A stretch of DNA of 64,000 nt. Source: Sinotaia quadrata. Its lineage: Eukaryota > Mollusca > Gastropoda > Architaenioglossa > Viviparidae. Positions 26,401-41,400 of the stretch are shown here, in pieces. Under the pieces are notes generated by a model. The model did not search any database. It worked only from the letters and a program-made list of their open reading frames with translations, and was not told the DNA's origin. A program made the position numbers and the translations under genes. Where the stretch lies: positions 76,247,571 to 76,311,570 of the forward strand of contig CM054183.1 in assembly GCA_028829895.1 (NCBI GenBank). The letters are read 5' to 3'. Position 1 is the first letter of the stretch. Each line of letters starts with the position of its first letter.

Positions 26401-29400
26401 TGTTGACAGTCTTCAGTGATTTCGGTCACTGACTATAGTTCTTTCAACACAATTCGGTATGCGTGCAGTATTTTTTGTCTCAAACTATATAGACTTATAG
26501 ATGAAGAATTTTCCTATTTTCTGGTAGCTTTTAAGGCTGCTATGTTATCGGAATCACCAAGAACATAATTTAAGAAAATTTAAGTTTAACTGTATTTCAC
26601 TTTATCTTGAAATTCCCAGACATTATTTAGTATGGAAATGTTCTCTCTCCTACATGAAAACCATTATTATTTTTAGATTACTGTACTGCACACGTCCCCA
26701 CAGACTGAGTGCATGTTTTAAGCGTTAGCGCTGGACAAGTTTTGACAGCTTGGTCAAAAAGTCGCTCGGTTGGTAACTTCTGAATAACTTATTATTACTT
26801 TTTCACAATTATTTCACAATTAAAACAAACAAACACATAAATACAGGACAGAGAACAAACTTTTGTTTCATGTGCTTTTATTTTACAAAGCTTCAATATA
26901 CAGAGGAAACATGAGTGTTGAATATGTAGAAAAATTGACAAAACAATGTCCCAATCAGTCATTCAGCGATGTTTGGAATACCTACTATAAGAAATTAAAT
27001 ATAAATATATAAATAAAATGTTTCATAATATTTATAGTTTAATCTAAAATGAATAACTATCTTCAAAAAGGATTTACAACCAATATATGAAAAATAAAAT
27101 CCAAAAACTCATTCTCTCTCTTTTATTCTATTGCTTAATAAACTTAAGTACACAGTTCAGTCCTTGGAAATGTTTGTGTACATAAATATGACTATTATAA
27201 ACAGCTACAGTATTATATTTACCAAAGTGTGCTCTGTATATAGTTTTGTGGTAGAGTAAATTTGCTTGTCCCTATTTTAAAACTTAATTATTATATAGTT
27301 TGTTAAATGTCAATGTGACATGACATTCAGGTACTGTGCATGATGATATTTTTGCAAATACCAGATTTAAAATATCTCAGGTAAAGAACTTAATGTAACC
27401 CAAACCAGTCCAGAGTGGTTGAGTAATTTTTGCTATCCATTAGTTTAATGTTTACAAATAATGAACTTGCCAATGGTTAGAGACTGAAACTTACCAGTTG
27501 AAGAAAGTTCTATATTCTAACCACTTTGATTTTGACATAACACAAGTCCGGTCATGAAAAGGCAATTGTTATCTTATTGGTGAGTTAACTGGATGATTGG
27601 GAGAGAATGGACCTAGAAATATTTCGCACACTTTGCTACTGATATTATTGTATTTGTAATTTAACTCTTTACTAGGCAGACGTTTTTCCTTTTTTTAGCT
27701 CTAAACGGGCAAGATTTTTCAGGATGTCAGTGATATTTAGGGGTACGTCGGTAAAAACATCATATCTTAGGTATTAGTGCATATATTTCAATGAAATAAA
27801 ATGCAAAATGAAAGGAAATGAAAGCAGCTTTATTAATATCCTTAATTGAAGTATACTTTCGGGTGTTAAATTTGAATCCATGCGTGAAAATATATATTTA
27901 CAAAAAAAAATATTATCCATTTATTGTCCGCTACAAACACTATGAACACACACTTTGTTGATGCCAGGAACACTAATCTGTCATCAGACAATCAATACAT
28001 CTCTTTTTTCGGCAGGTTGTGAATCAAAATCATAAGTCCAAAATAAGCCTTAATTTTAGTGGCATTAGTTTCCCTCCAACTTGGGTCACCATTTTGTTTT
28101 TTCGCAATTTTCGGACATGCATACTTGTTCGTTTATTCCACTATCTTGTCAAATGTTTCTTCTTTGAAAAACCAATAGAAGAAAGCCAGATGAGTACTAT
28201 CATTAGTTACAGTCACATTCGGCCCCATTTTTGTTTTAAATTCCGATATATTCAGTGCTAAAGTACTATTATTCCAACCATGTGTGTCTCCAGATACCCA
28301 TTCCCCCTACTCCTCTTCAATTATCCTCAGAATCTGACGCACTCTCCTCCAAAATTTGAAAGATACTACATGTGCACACTACTGACACTAATGTCACTTC
28401 TAATCCTATTGTCTAATTCAAAATAAACTTCTCTTACCTCATTATCTGATACATTGAATCCATTAAACTTCTCATTAACGATCGACGATTCTAAGAAATC
28501 CATTGAAACACCAAACGCGAAAAACAAAGAAAACTTTATGAAAAAAAGAATGCTGCCACATGAAAACACTTCAAAATGGGGCGGAAATCGTTGTCCAAAC
28601 GTCATGCTTCCTGTAGACACCGGATATGATGAAAATATGGGAAGGAAAGAGCACTGTAAGAGCACTGGTTGCTATGGGCGGCGTTGGGCGTTCTGCCCGG
28701 TAAAGAGTTAATGTAAAGATGTATTATATAAAAAGACTATTATTTCTACAGTTGTGAATTCTGATACTTGTATGTAATATGTTAAACATATGACATTGTT
28801 TCTAGCAGAAAATAATTGATTATGTTGTATTTATTATGTTGCACAGATATATCGGGCTAATAAATCCTGTTGCAGGAATTGTATATTGAGAATGATTAGA
28901 AGAGAATGGAGAATAGAAATGATTAAACTTGTAATTTACTGTTGCGCTCTGATGTTTCAGAAAGGAGCAAGCCTTTTTTTGTTTCCTTTTGTTCTTGTAT
29001 GCTTGTGGTGGCTTCGAGAAATTTCCATCCTAGAGTGTGGCAGTTGTGATGATTCACTGCACCCCATTTGTGTGCATCAACAAGTGTGTCTGACTCCACT
29101 TTGGTGTGCTAGAAGTTTGTTATTGTGATTGCCTAATCGAGAAGCTAATATGGCGAAAGTGTGCCTAGATTAGTATCGAGGGATCTACAACATGCTTAGC
29201 AGAGCACATGGAAGATTAATTATTCTAGTGTGAATAATAAACTTGTGATATTGTTATGAAAGCAACTGAAAGACTGTTGTGGCTTATGTCATTGAACAGA
29301 TTGTGTACAAACTATTACCATATCACTCCATTAACTCCATTTCTTCTATGATACGAATAGTCCTGTGATTTATATGTTGATACTAGTCTGACTGCTGAAT

Positions 29401-32400
29401 TATGTGTTAGAATATAAGAAATAATAAGTATTGGAATTACATGAAATTGTTTCATGGAACATTGATGTCAAATAACCTTCTCATTGTATTGGTATATGTA
29501 TATTTGATTGTTGATTTAATAAATTTATTAACCTTCTTACACATTTGAAGACTGAAATCATGACAGCAGAAGCCACTCAACCTTGGAGTCAGCGAGCTGA
29601 AAGAAGTCACCTCTTTCACCTACCTGGGCAGCATTGTATCAGCAACTGGTGGTTCTGATGAGGACATCAAAGCCAGAATTGGGAAAGCTAGATACACCTT
29701 TATTGCCCTGAGACCAGTCCGGAGGGCAACATCCCTATCTGTCCACAACAAACTATGAATTTTCAACAGCAACATTAAGTCTGTCCTCCTCTATGGCTCA
29801 GAGACCTGGAGAGTCACCAACAGCTTAACTAACAAACTCCAAGTATTCATCAACGGCTGCCTTTGCAACATACTGAAGATCAGGTGGACAGACAAACTAA
29901 AGAACACTGATTTGTGGAAGTGGACAAACCAAGATCCCATCAATCAGCAGATTGCCAGGCGTAAATGGCGATAGATAGGACACATCCTGCGGACCCCCCC
30001 CACAGGACATCAACCGGTAGGCTTTGCAGTGGAACCCCCAGGGAAAGAGACGGGTTTTTTGCCCAAAGACCACCTGGAGACGATCCTGCGAAGAGGAAAT
30101 GAGGTGAACTGAAAAAGGCTGCCCAGAATAGACTGCAATGGAGAACTGTTGTTGAGGTCCTTTGTTCCATGGGGAATCCAAGGAGGTAAGTCAAATCAAG
30201 TCTTACACATATTAATAAAACATATGTTGGACTGACAGTGGGTGGATGGGGGTTCATTAAATATAATTAAAGATGGATTTGTTAATCCTTTGGTAAAAAG
30301 TTTACACCTGTGAAAATATTGTGACAATAAAACATGTCTTATTATTGTGGAAGAGAGAAGACTTTTATTACACTCGAGTGGTGTCTCCTGGGAGAATTAT
30401 TAATTAACATAAATTAAAATTTCTCCATCACTTGTAATTAGTTATGGATGATTAATAATAATAATCATAACCAGTAACAAAGGGGTGCAGTGTCATAAGT
30501 TTAAAATGAGTTTGAAACAGAGTAGGGTTGTCGCAAAGCTGCTTACAGAACTGAGGATCAGACAATTAATTCTGCATTTTATAGCAGCTAAAATTAACTT
30601 GCAATTACTAAGAATAAATTTATAAACAAATAAAGTATTTCTTTAAAGCAATACTAAATGATATAAGTGTAATAAAGTCAAACCTCAGTTTTTGTATGCA
30701 CTAGTTTTCTTATGATTCATTTTTCAACCACTTTTTTCATCGAAATGTTGTCCCAGTTTTTGTACATCTGCTTAGTTTTTGTACCAAACTCGTCCGACTG
30801 CCTGCCTCGGCCACTCATTTCCTGGAATTGAGCGCCCACACATAGCATCCCATGTGTTTGTGACTTAGTCTGCCTTTGTTTCTCGTTGAGCGAGCATCAA
30901 TCCGCGCATTCATCCGAAACATTTTGTAATCATCCATTGTTTTTTGTGCTTGTTTATTTAGTGCAACTGCTAAATATGTCACCATATGGTCAAAGAAAGT
31001 TCAGAGTGCCAGCCCTTTGATAAAGAAGGCGAGAAACACGATAGAATTCAAGAACGAATTTGTAGCAAAGTACAAAAGTGGCGTATAATAATTTCCTTTA
31101 ATCAAATGTCCCAAGTGCAATTAAATCATAAGTAATGTTGTTCATCAGCAAAAAATGCAGCATTTATACATGCCTTCCAAACAATAATCTCTCTTCCTAC
31201 CTTTCCCCTCCTTGCTGTCTTCCATAAACCAACAAGTGTCTTCAATAAAGGTAAAAGTGATGTTAAATGTTCATTAGTCATTTATATTTATTTATCATTG
31301 TATTTATCATCATATATGTATAGTTATTCTCTATAAAATGTAATTGTATTTTTTTGTTAATATTTTTGGGTGTCATGAACGGATTAATTGGATTTACATT
31401 ATTTCTTATGGGAAATATTGCTTCAGTTTTCGTATGTTCGGTTTTGTCAGACTTTTTTGAACATATTAATCACGAAAACTGAGGTTCCACTGTAAACTTA
31501 GAGATTCATCAGTTTCTAACTTTGCTGAAGCTCTAACAGATCTTGCAACCATTGCAAGAACTTGAAACACTTGGTGCAAAACCTTAAACCATATTTTTTT
31601 TAAATAATAGTTTTGTAGATGAATGAATGCTCTTGTCTGCACAACATTCAGTGCAAAGAAATTCATTCAAATGTGGTTATATCAACAATTTCAAATGAGC
31701 TTGAGTTTTTAAAGTTAAGGTAATAAAAGTGGTATCAGTTGAAAGCTTACATTACAACTTTATTTTAGGTTCTTACTTAAATAACAAAAAATTATGTGTG
31801 GTTGTGTGCTAAAAAAAAATCCTGACAAAAGCAAATTTTTCGATCAGGATGACATAATGACTGTCAGACCCCATTGTTAGCTAAAACATGTCTAACACAT
31901 AGTAAGTGCAATTATTTTTCATTCAAACAGGGTTTTTAAGTCACATTAAAAGTAATATAGTAATGTTTTAAAAAACAGAAATGATTTTTAATATTATGCA
32001 AGTTACATCAACAAATAATTGTATTAAAATCTCTAACATCACTAGAGAAAATCACCAAATGTATGCACAAAATGCTACTTATTCCTGCACAATAGCAATG
32101 TTGGGACTACCTACTACTAGCAAAAAGAATGCATTAAGATTCATCAATAAAACTTCCAAGGAGTTTGCATTTTTATTAATCAATAAAAGTGACAAGCAAT
32201 TAGACTGCATTGTGAATCAATAGGCTAACAAAGAGTTTGCATTGGGATTCCCCCTCAAAATTGATTAGCAAATAATTTGCATTGTGATTTATCAATAAAA
32301 CTGCCTAACAAAAACTTGCATTGTGATTCATCAATAAAATTGCCTTGCTAAGAGTGTGCATTGTAATTTGGCAACAAAATCGACTAGCCAAAAGTTAGCA

Positions 32401-35400
32401 TTGTGATTCATCAATTGCCTAGTAAAGAAGTTGCATTGAAATTTCATCAACAAAATTGCTTAGTTGTACAATTCAAATTTTAAAGTCATAAATATGTTTT
32501 ATTTATGCTTATAAACAAAAAGTGATTCTAATAATTAAAAAAACATGAAGTGTTTTGTTGAATGAGCCTCTTCTTTGAATTCCAATTCTCAAAGTAGCTG
32601 AATATTAATTATGTAATCAAAATAAGCCATGACGACAGTTTGGTGCATTGATGGATTAAGTTAACAGTCCTTGGAAATGTATTCATATTTCTATAATCCT
32701 ATATTAAGCAAATCTATAGAGTGATATATTTGTATTGTGTGTAACAAACTAGAGATATGAAAAAAGACACACTTCTCTTTAAGTAGTTTTTTGTAGATGG
32801 AGTTGGCCTTGTCCCATTTTTGAAGTTTACATTGAAGTTCAGCAAGCTTTGTGGGTAAAAAGTTCAGCTCACTTACTATCCGCTCTGCACAATTAATATT
32901 TATTTTCTACATATAAGCCATTTTATAAAATGTTTTACATTTAGACTGGAGCTCTTTAAAAGTACATGGAAACAAACTAATAAACAGTTTTCTGACCAAA
33001 AATCATATAATCAGTCATTAAACAGCATACAGAATAAAAACAACTATAAAAGTCAATATTTCAAATTATCAAACAATAGAAATCTTATCCCAACAGATGG
33101 CAGCTATTATTACAAAGATTTACATCTCTATCTAATAATACATGATGAGAAGATGAATGTCAAACAAAGGATAAGCCATAAAATTATTACTTAGCAAATG
33201 ACGGCTAGTCTGAAACACACAAACGGAGAAAAAAAACCCTGTGAAATGAATGGTTTCTATTAAAAATCTATTAAAAAGAATAAGTAATGCTCCTCTTAAA
33301 GGTCTAAAATGAATAGAAATTGACAATCAGCTTAAAAAGATAAATAAAATATAATATTTCAAAGTACTAACAGTTTATAATACTTAAAAGAATAAAATGT
33401 TTTCTAAAATAGGATAGGCTTAAAGTTAACCATACAACTAATTTCGTAAGTGCATCATAAAGAAATAATACTAACCTCCCAGAGGTCCTTCTAATAAATC
33501 AACTGCTTCTTGCCACTTTTCTTGTAATTCTAGCACCATCAGATATAGCAGTGCCTCTGTAGTAGATATGAAAAGCAAACAAACGTTTACTAGCATCATC
33601 ATATTTAGAGTGCTTTCAGTAGTAAAGAAAAGATATGATAACAAACTAACAAACCACATAATCAAAATGGACCATCAGATTTTGAGTAATGATGTCAAGA
33701 ATTGAAAAATAACAATACAAATGTTCAATAGCACCCATCGGATACAATAATGCCTCTCTAGTAGTGAAAAGACATGAAAACAAACTGTGGATGGCTAGGT
33801 TTGCAGTCTGCCAAGCAGTAGTTTTGTTTTTACATGTAGGCCTGTCATTGTCGGCAAATTGGATCAGCAATTGCCCACTAATTTTTGTTTAAGGCTGAGC
33901 AGGAAATTTGTGTCATATGTACTATGCTGTTTTATGAGTACATGCTTTTATTGTTGTATACTATTTTAGGTAGTTAATAACTGAATTTGATGTTTGTATA
34001 TTTAGACAGGAAATAGTTTATAGTTTGTATTTATGTATTTTTGTGAGATTGGTTTTCCCATAGCACACCTATATGGTGATTTATTTTATTTTATACTTTA
34101 TGCTTCAAATTATACATTAGGAAAGAGCTGTATTTAAAACTAAAAGATAATTAATGTAGTTTCCTTAGACAGTAAAATCATAACATAACTCTTAAGTGGT
34201 TTAGAAGTAATTCATATTTAAACCAGAGTAAGAAATCACAGAACATAGAAGTCTGGTTCTGGAGACATGGTTGTAGAATTTGAAGGTCTTCCAGGGTATA
34301 TTTATTTGGCCAGGGTGGTCATGTGTGGCGAGTTCATTGTATGCATGCAGAGGAACAGAGAACTAAGTAGCATGAAAGAATTGAGAATGAGTTTTGGCAG
34401 GCAGATATGTGGCTGTGTCACCATGAAAGAGGTGAGAATGAGTTTTGGCAGGCAGATATGTGGCTGTGTCACCATGACAGAGGTGAGAATGAGTTTTGGC
34501 AGGCAGTTATGTGGCTGTTGCCCTGAAATAAAAGGTCTCTCATGTAAACACAGTTACATGTTCATCTCTTCCTGTGGTGTTGTGAAGTGTGTCAGTATTG
34601 TCTTTCATCATCGGCATTGTCTTGCATCCTGTGGTGACCAATTACACTACAACCACCACCCCATCACAAAACAAACATTCACAGAGAGACTGTTAACTTA
34701 TAAATACATTTATACATAAAATTTGTAATAGATATGATGAAAACTAAAAATTTGTATAAATGATATGATGCAGTAAGTGATGATCAGAACAGGTTTAATT
34801 TAGGATTGTTTTCATTTTGCTGATGAATTTTTGTTTTAAAACTTAAGGCAAACACTTTAATAAAAAATAGATTTATAACTTCATATATATATATATATAC
34901 ACATTTGAATAATTAGAACAGACTGTAGAAGAATAACTATTTGAATCACTATGCAAACAATATACCATTATTTAAAGAGACCAATCTTTATATTCCAAAT
35001 TTAAAGACACTAGGATGATAAATATATGTTCCTTCTTGGCATATAGTAATGTGGTCTTAAATACATGTAGAAGTAAATTATTAAACAAACTAATATTATA
35101 ATATATATTAAATGAAATATCTGTAAAGCCAGGACCCTGAAAATATAATTACTGGATTAAGATTTTTTGTGTGCACAAAATATTTTTCTTTAATGAAATT
35201 GAAATAAGTTGCAGGAGACTTCAGCTCAATTGTCAAATGTTTGTTGAAAGTATAGTGCTATACTTTATTAGTTCGACTCTTCAACCAAAACACCCCCCCA
35301 CAAAAAAAAAATGTGTTAAAAAAATAATCAGATTAAAGTGCATTTCTGAAGGTAAAGAAAATATGCGAAAACCAACATATGTTCACTAGCATTCATCAGA

Positions 35401-38400
35401 TATAGCAGTGCCTTTGTAGTAGAGACGTTAAACCAAATGTAAATAAGTTATTCATGTAAAATATTGTTTCAACAAATGTTTGATGGAGAATAATGTGATG
35501 CAGATCTCCTCAAATGACTCAAGACTATTATCTAAAGGCAATAATGCAAAAGATCAAATGTACACCCAATGTAACTGGGGGAAAAAAATAAAAGGTATTT
35601 TTATAATCCAGATAATTTTAGATATTCTTTGGAAATCTGACCAGAATCTTTGTTACTGACTGAATCTCTTTTGTCATAGAAAGTTATAAAAGCAATTCTG
35701 TTCACCCTTTTCATTTAACATTTTAAAAAATGGATTATTTTTAAGGCTGAAGAAATGAAGTTAACTAACTCCTATTCTCATATCCTGAGAAAACAAACCA
35801 ATGTTGAAATGGTTATCTTGTTCTGTTACCTGCTTCAGCATCAATTTTCCCTTCCTCCACATATTTTTTGGTCATGCGTTCAGCTAGAGGCAGGTACATG
35901 GTCCTGGCTAGTTTCTGATCTTTGGCTCCATGAGCCTAGAAAACAATGTATATAATATTGTCTAGAACAAGCCATAAGGAAATTTTTAATAGAATCATTT
36001 TTGTTTTCACTGCATAAGAATCGACATATGCATGCATGCACGCATATACACACATGGAATGAATATATAGAAATCCTAAGGACAAAAACCATCTTATGAA
36101 ATGAAAAACTGCAAAGGAATAACATTAGACAGGACTATCTAATTGTCAAAATCTCCTTGATATATATGCTATTTAATTTCCCTCATATATTAAAAATAAA
36201 ATATAATATGGCAAAAGTGCTGTATATTTCATAATTGAAAGTACCACTTATGATTTTTCTTAGAATTAAATTGTATGTAAAGCCACTTGTTAAAGATTTG
36301 TATTTACTAAAATTGGAGACTGTTTCTTCAGTACAAGCTTGTTAATTTGTGATTTAATGTAAAGTCAAACCAGATTATAACTCAAAATAATGCTAAGGAA
36401 GCAATACTTTCAGAACAGTATGAAAATTAAAGAAGTTTCAGTTAATATTTTTTTTTTTTTAACTTAGTTAGATGCATTAACCCCACAATAGCAGGCATTT
36501 GAACAGTTTTCACTTCTTTCCTAAGGAGATGTATTTTAGGTTACAAACCCACAGAAGACCCACTATATTGTTAAAATATGGTTTCTGAAAATGTGAATTT
36601 TACTTTTTGGGCTGCAATGTAACATGTGACCCACTTTTGTTGCAAACCTAAGGTACTGTACTCAAAGTTTATGAAGACTATAAGAAAATAGCAAGATGAA
36701 ACACTGATCTTTATTTTCACATGAAAATAGTCAGTTCAGGTTAAATGTAAAAAAAACTGCTCTGTGATAAATTTTAGCAAATTTGCATATGTTTGTGAGC
36801 TTTTCTCTATAAAATGGCATTGGGTCTGCTTAAAAATACAGTTGGGGCTAATTTTGTGCACCTACAATTTGCTTAAGTACACTTATCAGAGGAATATAAT
36901 TTTGTATTGAATAAGAGATGGATATTTGTGTTGAGGTCATGTGTGGCTTGTTGAAGAGGGTGCGGTTGAGGGCTACCCTGAGGGGTGCCATGAGTTGTTT
37001 GTCGTGTGATGGAATGAGTGTTTTTTATCTGTACTTGGAATGTGTGATATGTAAGAAAGTTTTTGACGTAATTGTATATGTTACCTGTTATTCCAAGTTG
37101 GAGCACTTTGAGGAGTACTGTTGGATGTCATGTGGTGTCAAAGGCTTTTGAAATACCTATGAAAATTGTGATCAAGTGCTTTCCTCGCAGTTTGTATATC
37201 GTGATATTGTCAATTATGGCCATTACATTTGCTACAGCCACATCCAGCCAATCTCAACCACAGACTGAGGGAAGGCATGAAAGATAAGTCAAGAACCTTG
37301 CTGCTGTCACTGACATTTAATAACGATTCACTGAGTCACCTGACAGTAGCCCACAACTCTGGTCTCATTGATGATAAGTGGAAAATTACCATTATAGTAT
37401 CATAACTATAGTCCCAATCGTAATTGTACTTATTGTCAATTTCATTAATAAACAATTATACAGAAATTCAATTAATAAATAGTTGCTATTAGAACCATGG
37501 AATAACTCATTTATTCACTTTTTCTATCATCTAAATAATCAAGATCTGAGGGCTCAGAACAGTAAGACTACTGTCTTTCTTATAGCATCACACCATTCAT
37601 AGTTATTCTGCAGCCCAGTCCTAGAATATGGACTCTGCCTGTAATTTAGTTTTAATGCAGTGAGAGGAGGGATGCATTTACAATAACTACCATTAATTGT
37701 GATGACCCACTCCATAAGACATCATACTTCTAAAAGCTGACAATTCAGTTGGTATATCAAGAATAGTAAAGAATCTCCATTTGCTTATGTATTTCTAAAA
37801 GCTTTTGTCTACAGAGATATGTGAATAGTTAGGATAAAGCTTTTGTGTACACTGCAGACAAGTGTGAATAGTTAGGTGAAACTTAAGTACATATTAAGTG
37901 TGAACATTGGGAACCGTGAATCTTCAATTACTCATGTTATTCTACTGCTGACCTCTGACCAGAACTAATATTTTCAACACAGATGTCAAGTCAGAAAAAG
38001 CATGAAACTTCTTTGTGGAGCACCAAAACTTTACATTTTAGCCAATGAGCTTATGTGAGGTTAGTGAAAAATTTGGTGGATCTGAAAACTACTTGCCATT
38101 TTGCTACAATGTGTACTTATAAGTAAGAAGTGAAAAACATTTGCATTAATTATTGCTTTTCCTCTTTCTCAATAAAGTTTAATCAATAATGAAATGAAAA
38201 TCAATACATTCACCTGCATGACGTTGGACATTACAGCCCAGAAGTAATAAGGGTTTTTGTGTGGCCGTAATTTATGTAGTGCCATGGCAGTCTGAAGCTG
38301 TTTTTGGTAGTTGCCTAGTCGCACATGTGCCATAAATAGTGCAGAGAGAACCTCTTCATTATCTGGTCGTGCTTTGTAAGCATTTTCATACATGTCTGCA

Positions 38401-41400
38401 ATTGCGTCCACTGCAAATGGAATTCATTTATATATGTTACAGAAAGAAAATTTTATCATTCTTCATCTCATTTAATTCTAGTTTGTTTATTAATGGTGCC
38501 ATTCCAGAAAACAGAACACTTATGTAACATGTTTAAAATACTTGTCAAACAATCCAAAAATGTCCTTTTAACAGAATTAATATTTAAATTCCATGATAAA
38601 TTATCACTTTTATTTTTTTTAGTAGGTAGAACCAGCTTTTATATGACGATAGAGAACAATTACTAAATTACAAAAAAAGTATCCTTTTGTCACAAGTGCA
38701 GTGTTTGTGTTCCATATTTACCATGCTTGTGAAATAATTTGTTAAATAAAATGATCTTCCAACTTTTCATTGATGTATTTTTTATTTATGAGAGAGCGAG
38801 TGGAAGCGTGTAAGATTGCATTAAGTTTGCTATGGTAGGCGTTTTATGATGACAGTGGCCATTTTCTCAATTTCCATGTTTTCCATTTTGGGATGCCTTG
38901 CAAACACTAAAACGGGTTCTGCTATGATTGTTCATCAGAATGTATCTTACATCAGACTAAAGCAAAATGAACATAGAATGCAACCATATTAGTTATGAAT
39001 CTATATTTTTATTTTTATTGTACCTAAAAGTTGACTGAAAAAAGCATATTTTGAATTATTACTTTTTGCATGGTTATTTTTGAAATTGTAATTGTTTTAA
39101 GAATATCATTAGAAAGTAGAAAATCTCTTCTTTAAAATGGTATATAGCATGGCAAATTGGCATTTTCTTAGTGGAACCCATAGAGAGGAAAAGTGTGCAG
39201 CATAAGTGTGTACAAAGTAAACATAGGCCTAAACATAAACAACGAAGAGCGTGGTCATCATGGTGTCGCCAGCTGTGCTTATTTCTCTGCTGCACAAGAA
39301 ATTCACTAAGCTTAATTAACTATAGTTCTTGCAGTTGTAAAAAGGTTTAATTAATTCTATGGATAATCTTTTAAGGCTATTTGTTGGAAATAAAGATCAT
39401 ATAAAAGACAGTAATGTAATCAAGATAATCATGGATTTGAGTGAGAGTAGACAAGTATAGGCCTATTAAACAATTGTTATTTATAATTTCTGCTGTAAAT
39501 TTTCTTAAAATTTTTGATAATGATTGTCAGACAATGGTCACACATAATCCTAGATAATTTTTCCCCACAATAAACTGGTTTATTAACTAAGTTATGATGG
39601 ATCACGATTACTGCCATTTAATTAATTATAATGACTAGCGTCAATAGCAACAGCCTTTAAATATGCATTAATTATTTAGTTTTTGTGAGGCTATACCACA
39701 CCTTTTAGAATTGGTAATAGTTAAATTATTGTTAGGATTCATTTAACTTATATAAATTGGCCAAGATTTTGAGGGACCATTTTTCAGAATACATCCTGCT
39801 ACTGTTTTTATTTCAACCTGCCACTAGGTTTCAATCAGCCCTCCACCCTTATTTTTAAATCATCATAAATTTTAAAAAGACATTAATAAGTGCATTTTAA
39901 CTAAAAATGTCAGTTGTTTTTATTTCATTATAATTACTTAAACAAGTCAAATGGAACTCAAAATAAGCAAAAAGCATTAATATCAATCATTCATTTTCAG
40001 TGTTGGCTCAATTGGCTATTGCACAATTTTTTTTCTTCTCATTCTTGAGAATCTATAGCTCCAAAAATAAAAAAAGCTATTGTCTTAGAAAAAAATCAAA
40101 CTTCATGTCAGCATTGGATACATGAGGTATGCAAACATTTAGCTGTCAGATAATCAGTTTTTACTTTAGGGTGCATGCAAAAATGGCAAAATGTAAAAAC
40201 AATTTTCTCCATTTTTTAAAACTGCGTTAAAAAGAAAGTAAGAAAGATTAAGCAACCATTTTTTGTAAATTGACTTCTTTCACCATGTTAGTTATATGGG
40301 ATGGTTGGATAAAAGTGAGAAGTTATTCAATAAATATGTTTTGAGAAAAACAAATAAGTACTGAAAGACATTTTTCCCCTCCATTTTTTAGATATTGCAT
40401 TGGTTAATGTTTCATTTTATTTGAGATTGAAGTAAAATATGGCTCATTTTCTGGGGAAGTGTACCAAAAAGGATGGGTCCATTTGAAATGTGTTTTCTTA
40501 AAAATAAAAAAAAAAAGCACTTGAATATCATGTCTTTATATTTTATATTCAGAATTGATACATAAGACAAGTGGGTGAATATGTCTTTATTTATTTTGTA
40601 ATTATTTATAAAACAAAGTCATTTTAAACTGAATAACGGCACCATTTTTTTTGTTACATGGATACACATTAATTTTTATCCATATAAATAATCCAACAGC
40701 CTTGTGGTATTAAGGTTTTCCTAGAAGCGATAATACATTAAAGCAATATTCATTATTTCTTTTATCTGCAAAGGGTCAATTTTGTGAAGAAATAATATTC
40801 TAAAAAGATTCTTCACAACGCTTAGTTTCTATATAAATCAGATCCAAAACTTTTAATCTTTTACCAAAATGGAATATGTCACATGAACATGCCATGGAGA
40901 TTTAAATTGTTTCTTTTTTACTGGAAGTATTTGTACACCAATGTTTTTCAAATTTATTTGTTATATTCAAAAATATTCAGCTTAAGGAAAACTAATTTGA
41001 CTTTGTTTCCTCTTTATCACAATGGAACCAATAAATTTGTAAATATAAAACAATGACGATAATATTGCAAGTTGCTTGCTTACATTTTTCAAAGGTGCCA
41101 AATTCTTGATGCTAACTCTCATGTCATTCTGTCTTGGTGTGATGAGTTTCAGTACCAAATAATAAAAGTTTCCCATTTAGATCACATGGGTGCAAAGAAG
41201 GGGCGGGAAAATTTTTGGAATCATCAAGAATGATCAACATTTCTAAAGAGCTAAGATTTCTGATAATCTTGATATATTTTGATTAAATTAATTAACATTG
41301 TATATTGACACATATATATCCATGTGGTTTCTTTTGCATTTAAAGTTTCACATAGTTGTGTGTATGTCTTAAACCTGAGTAAGGGTAGAAAAATCTGTGA

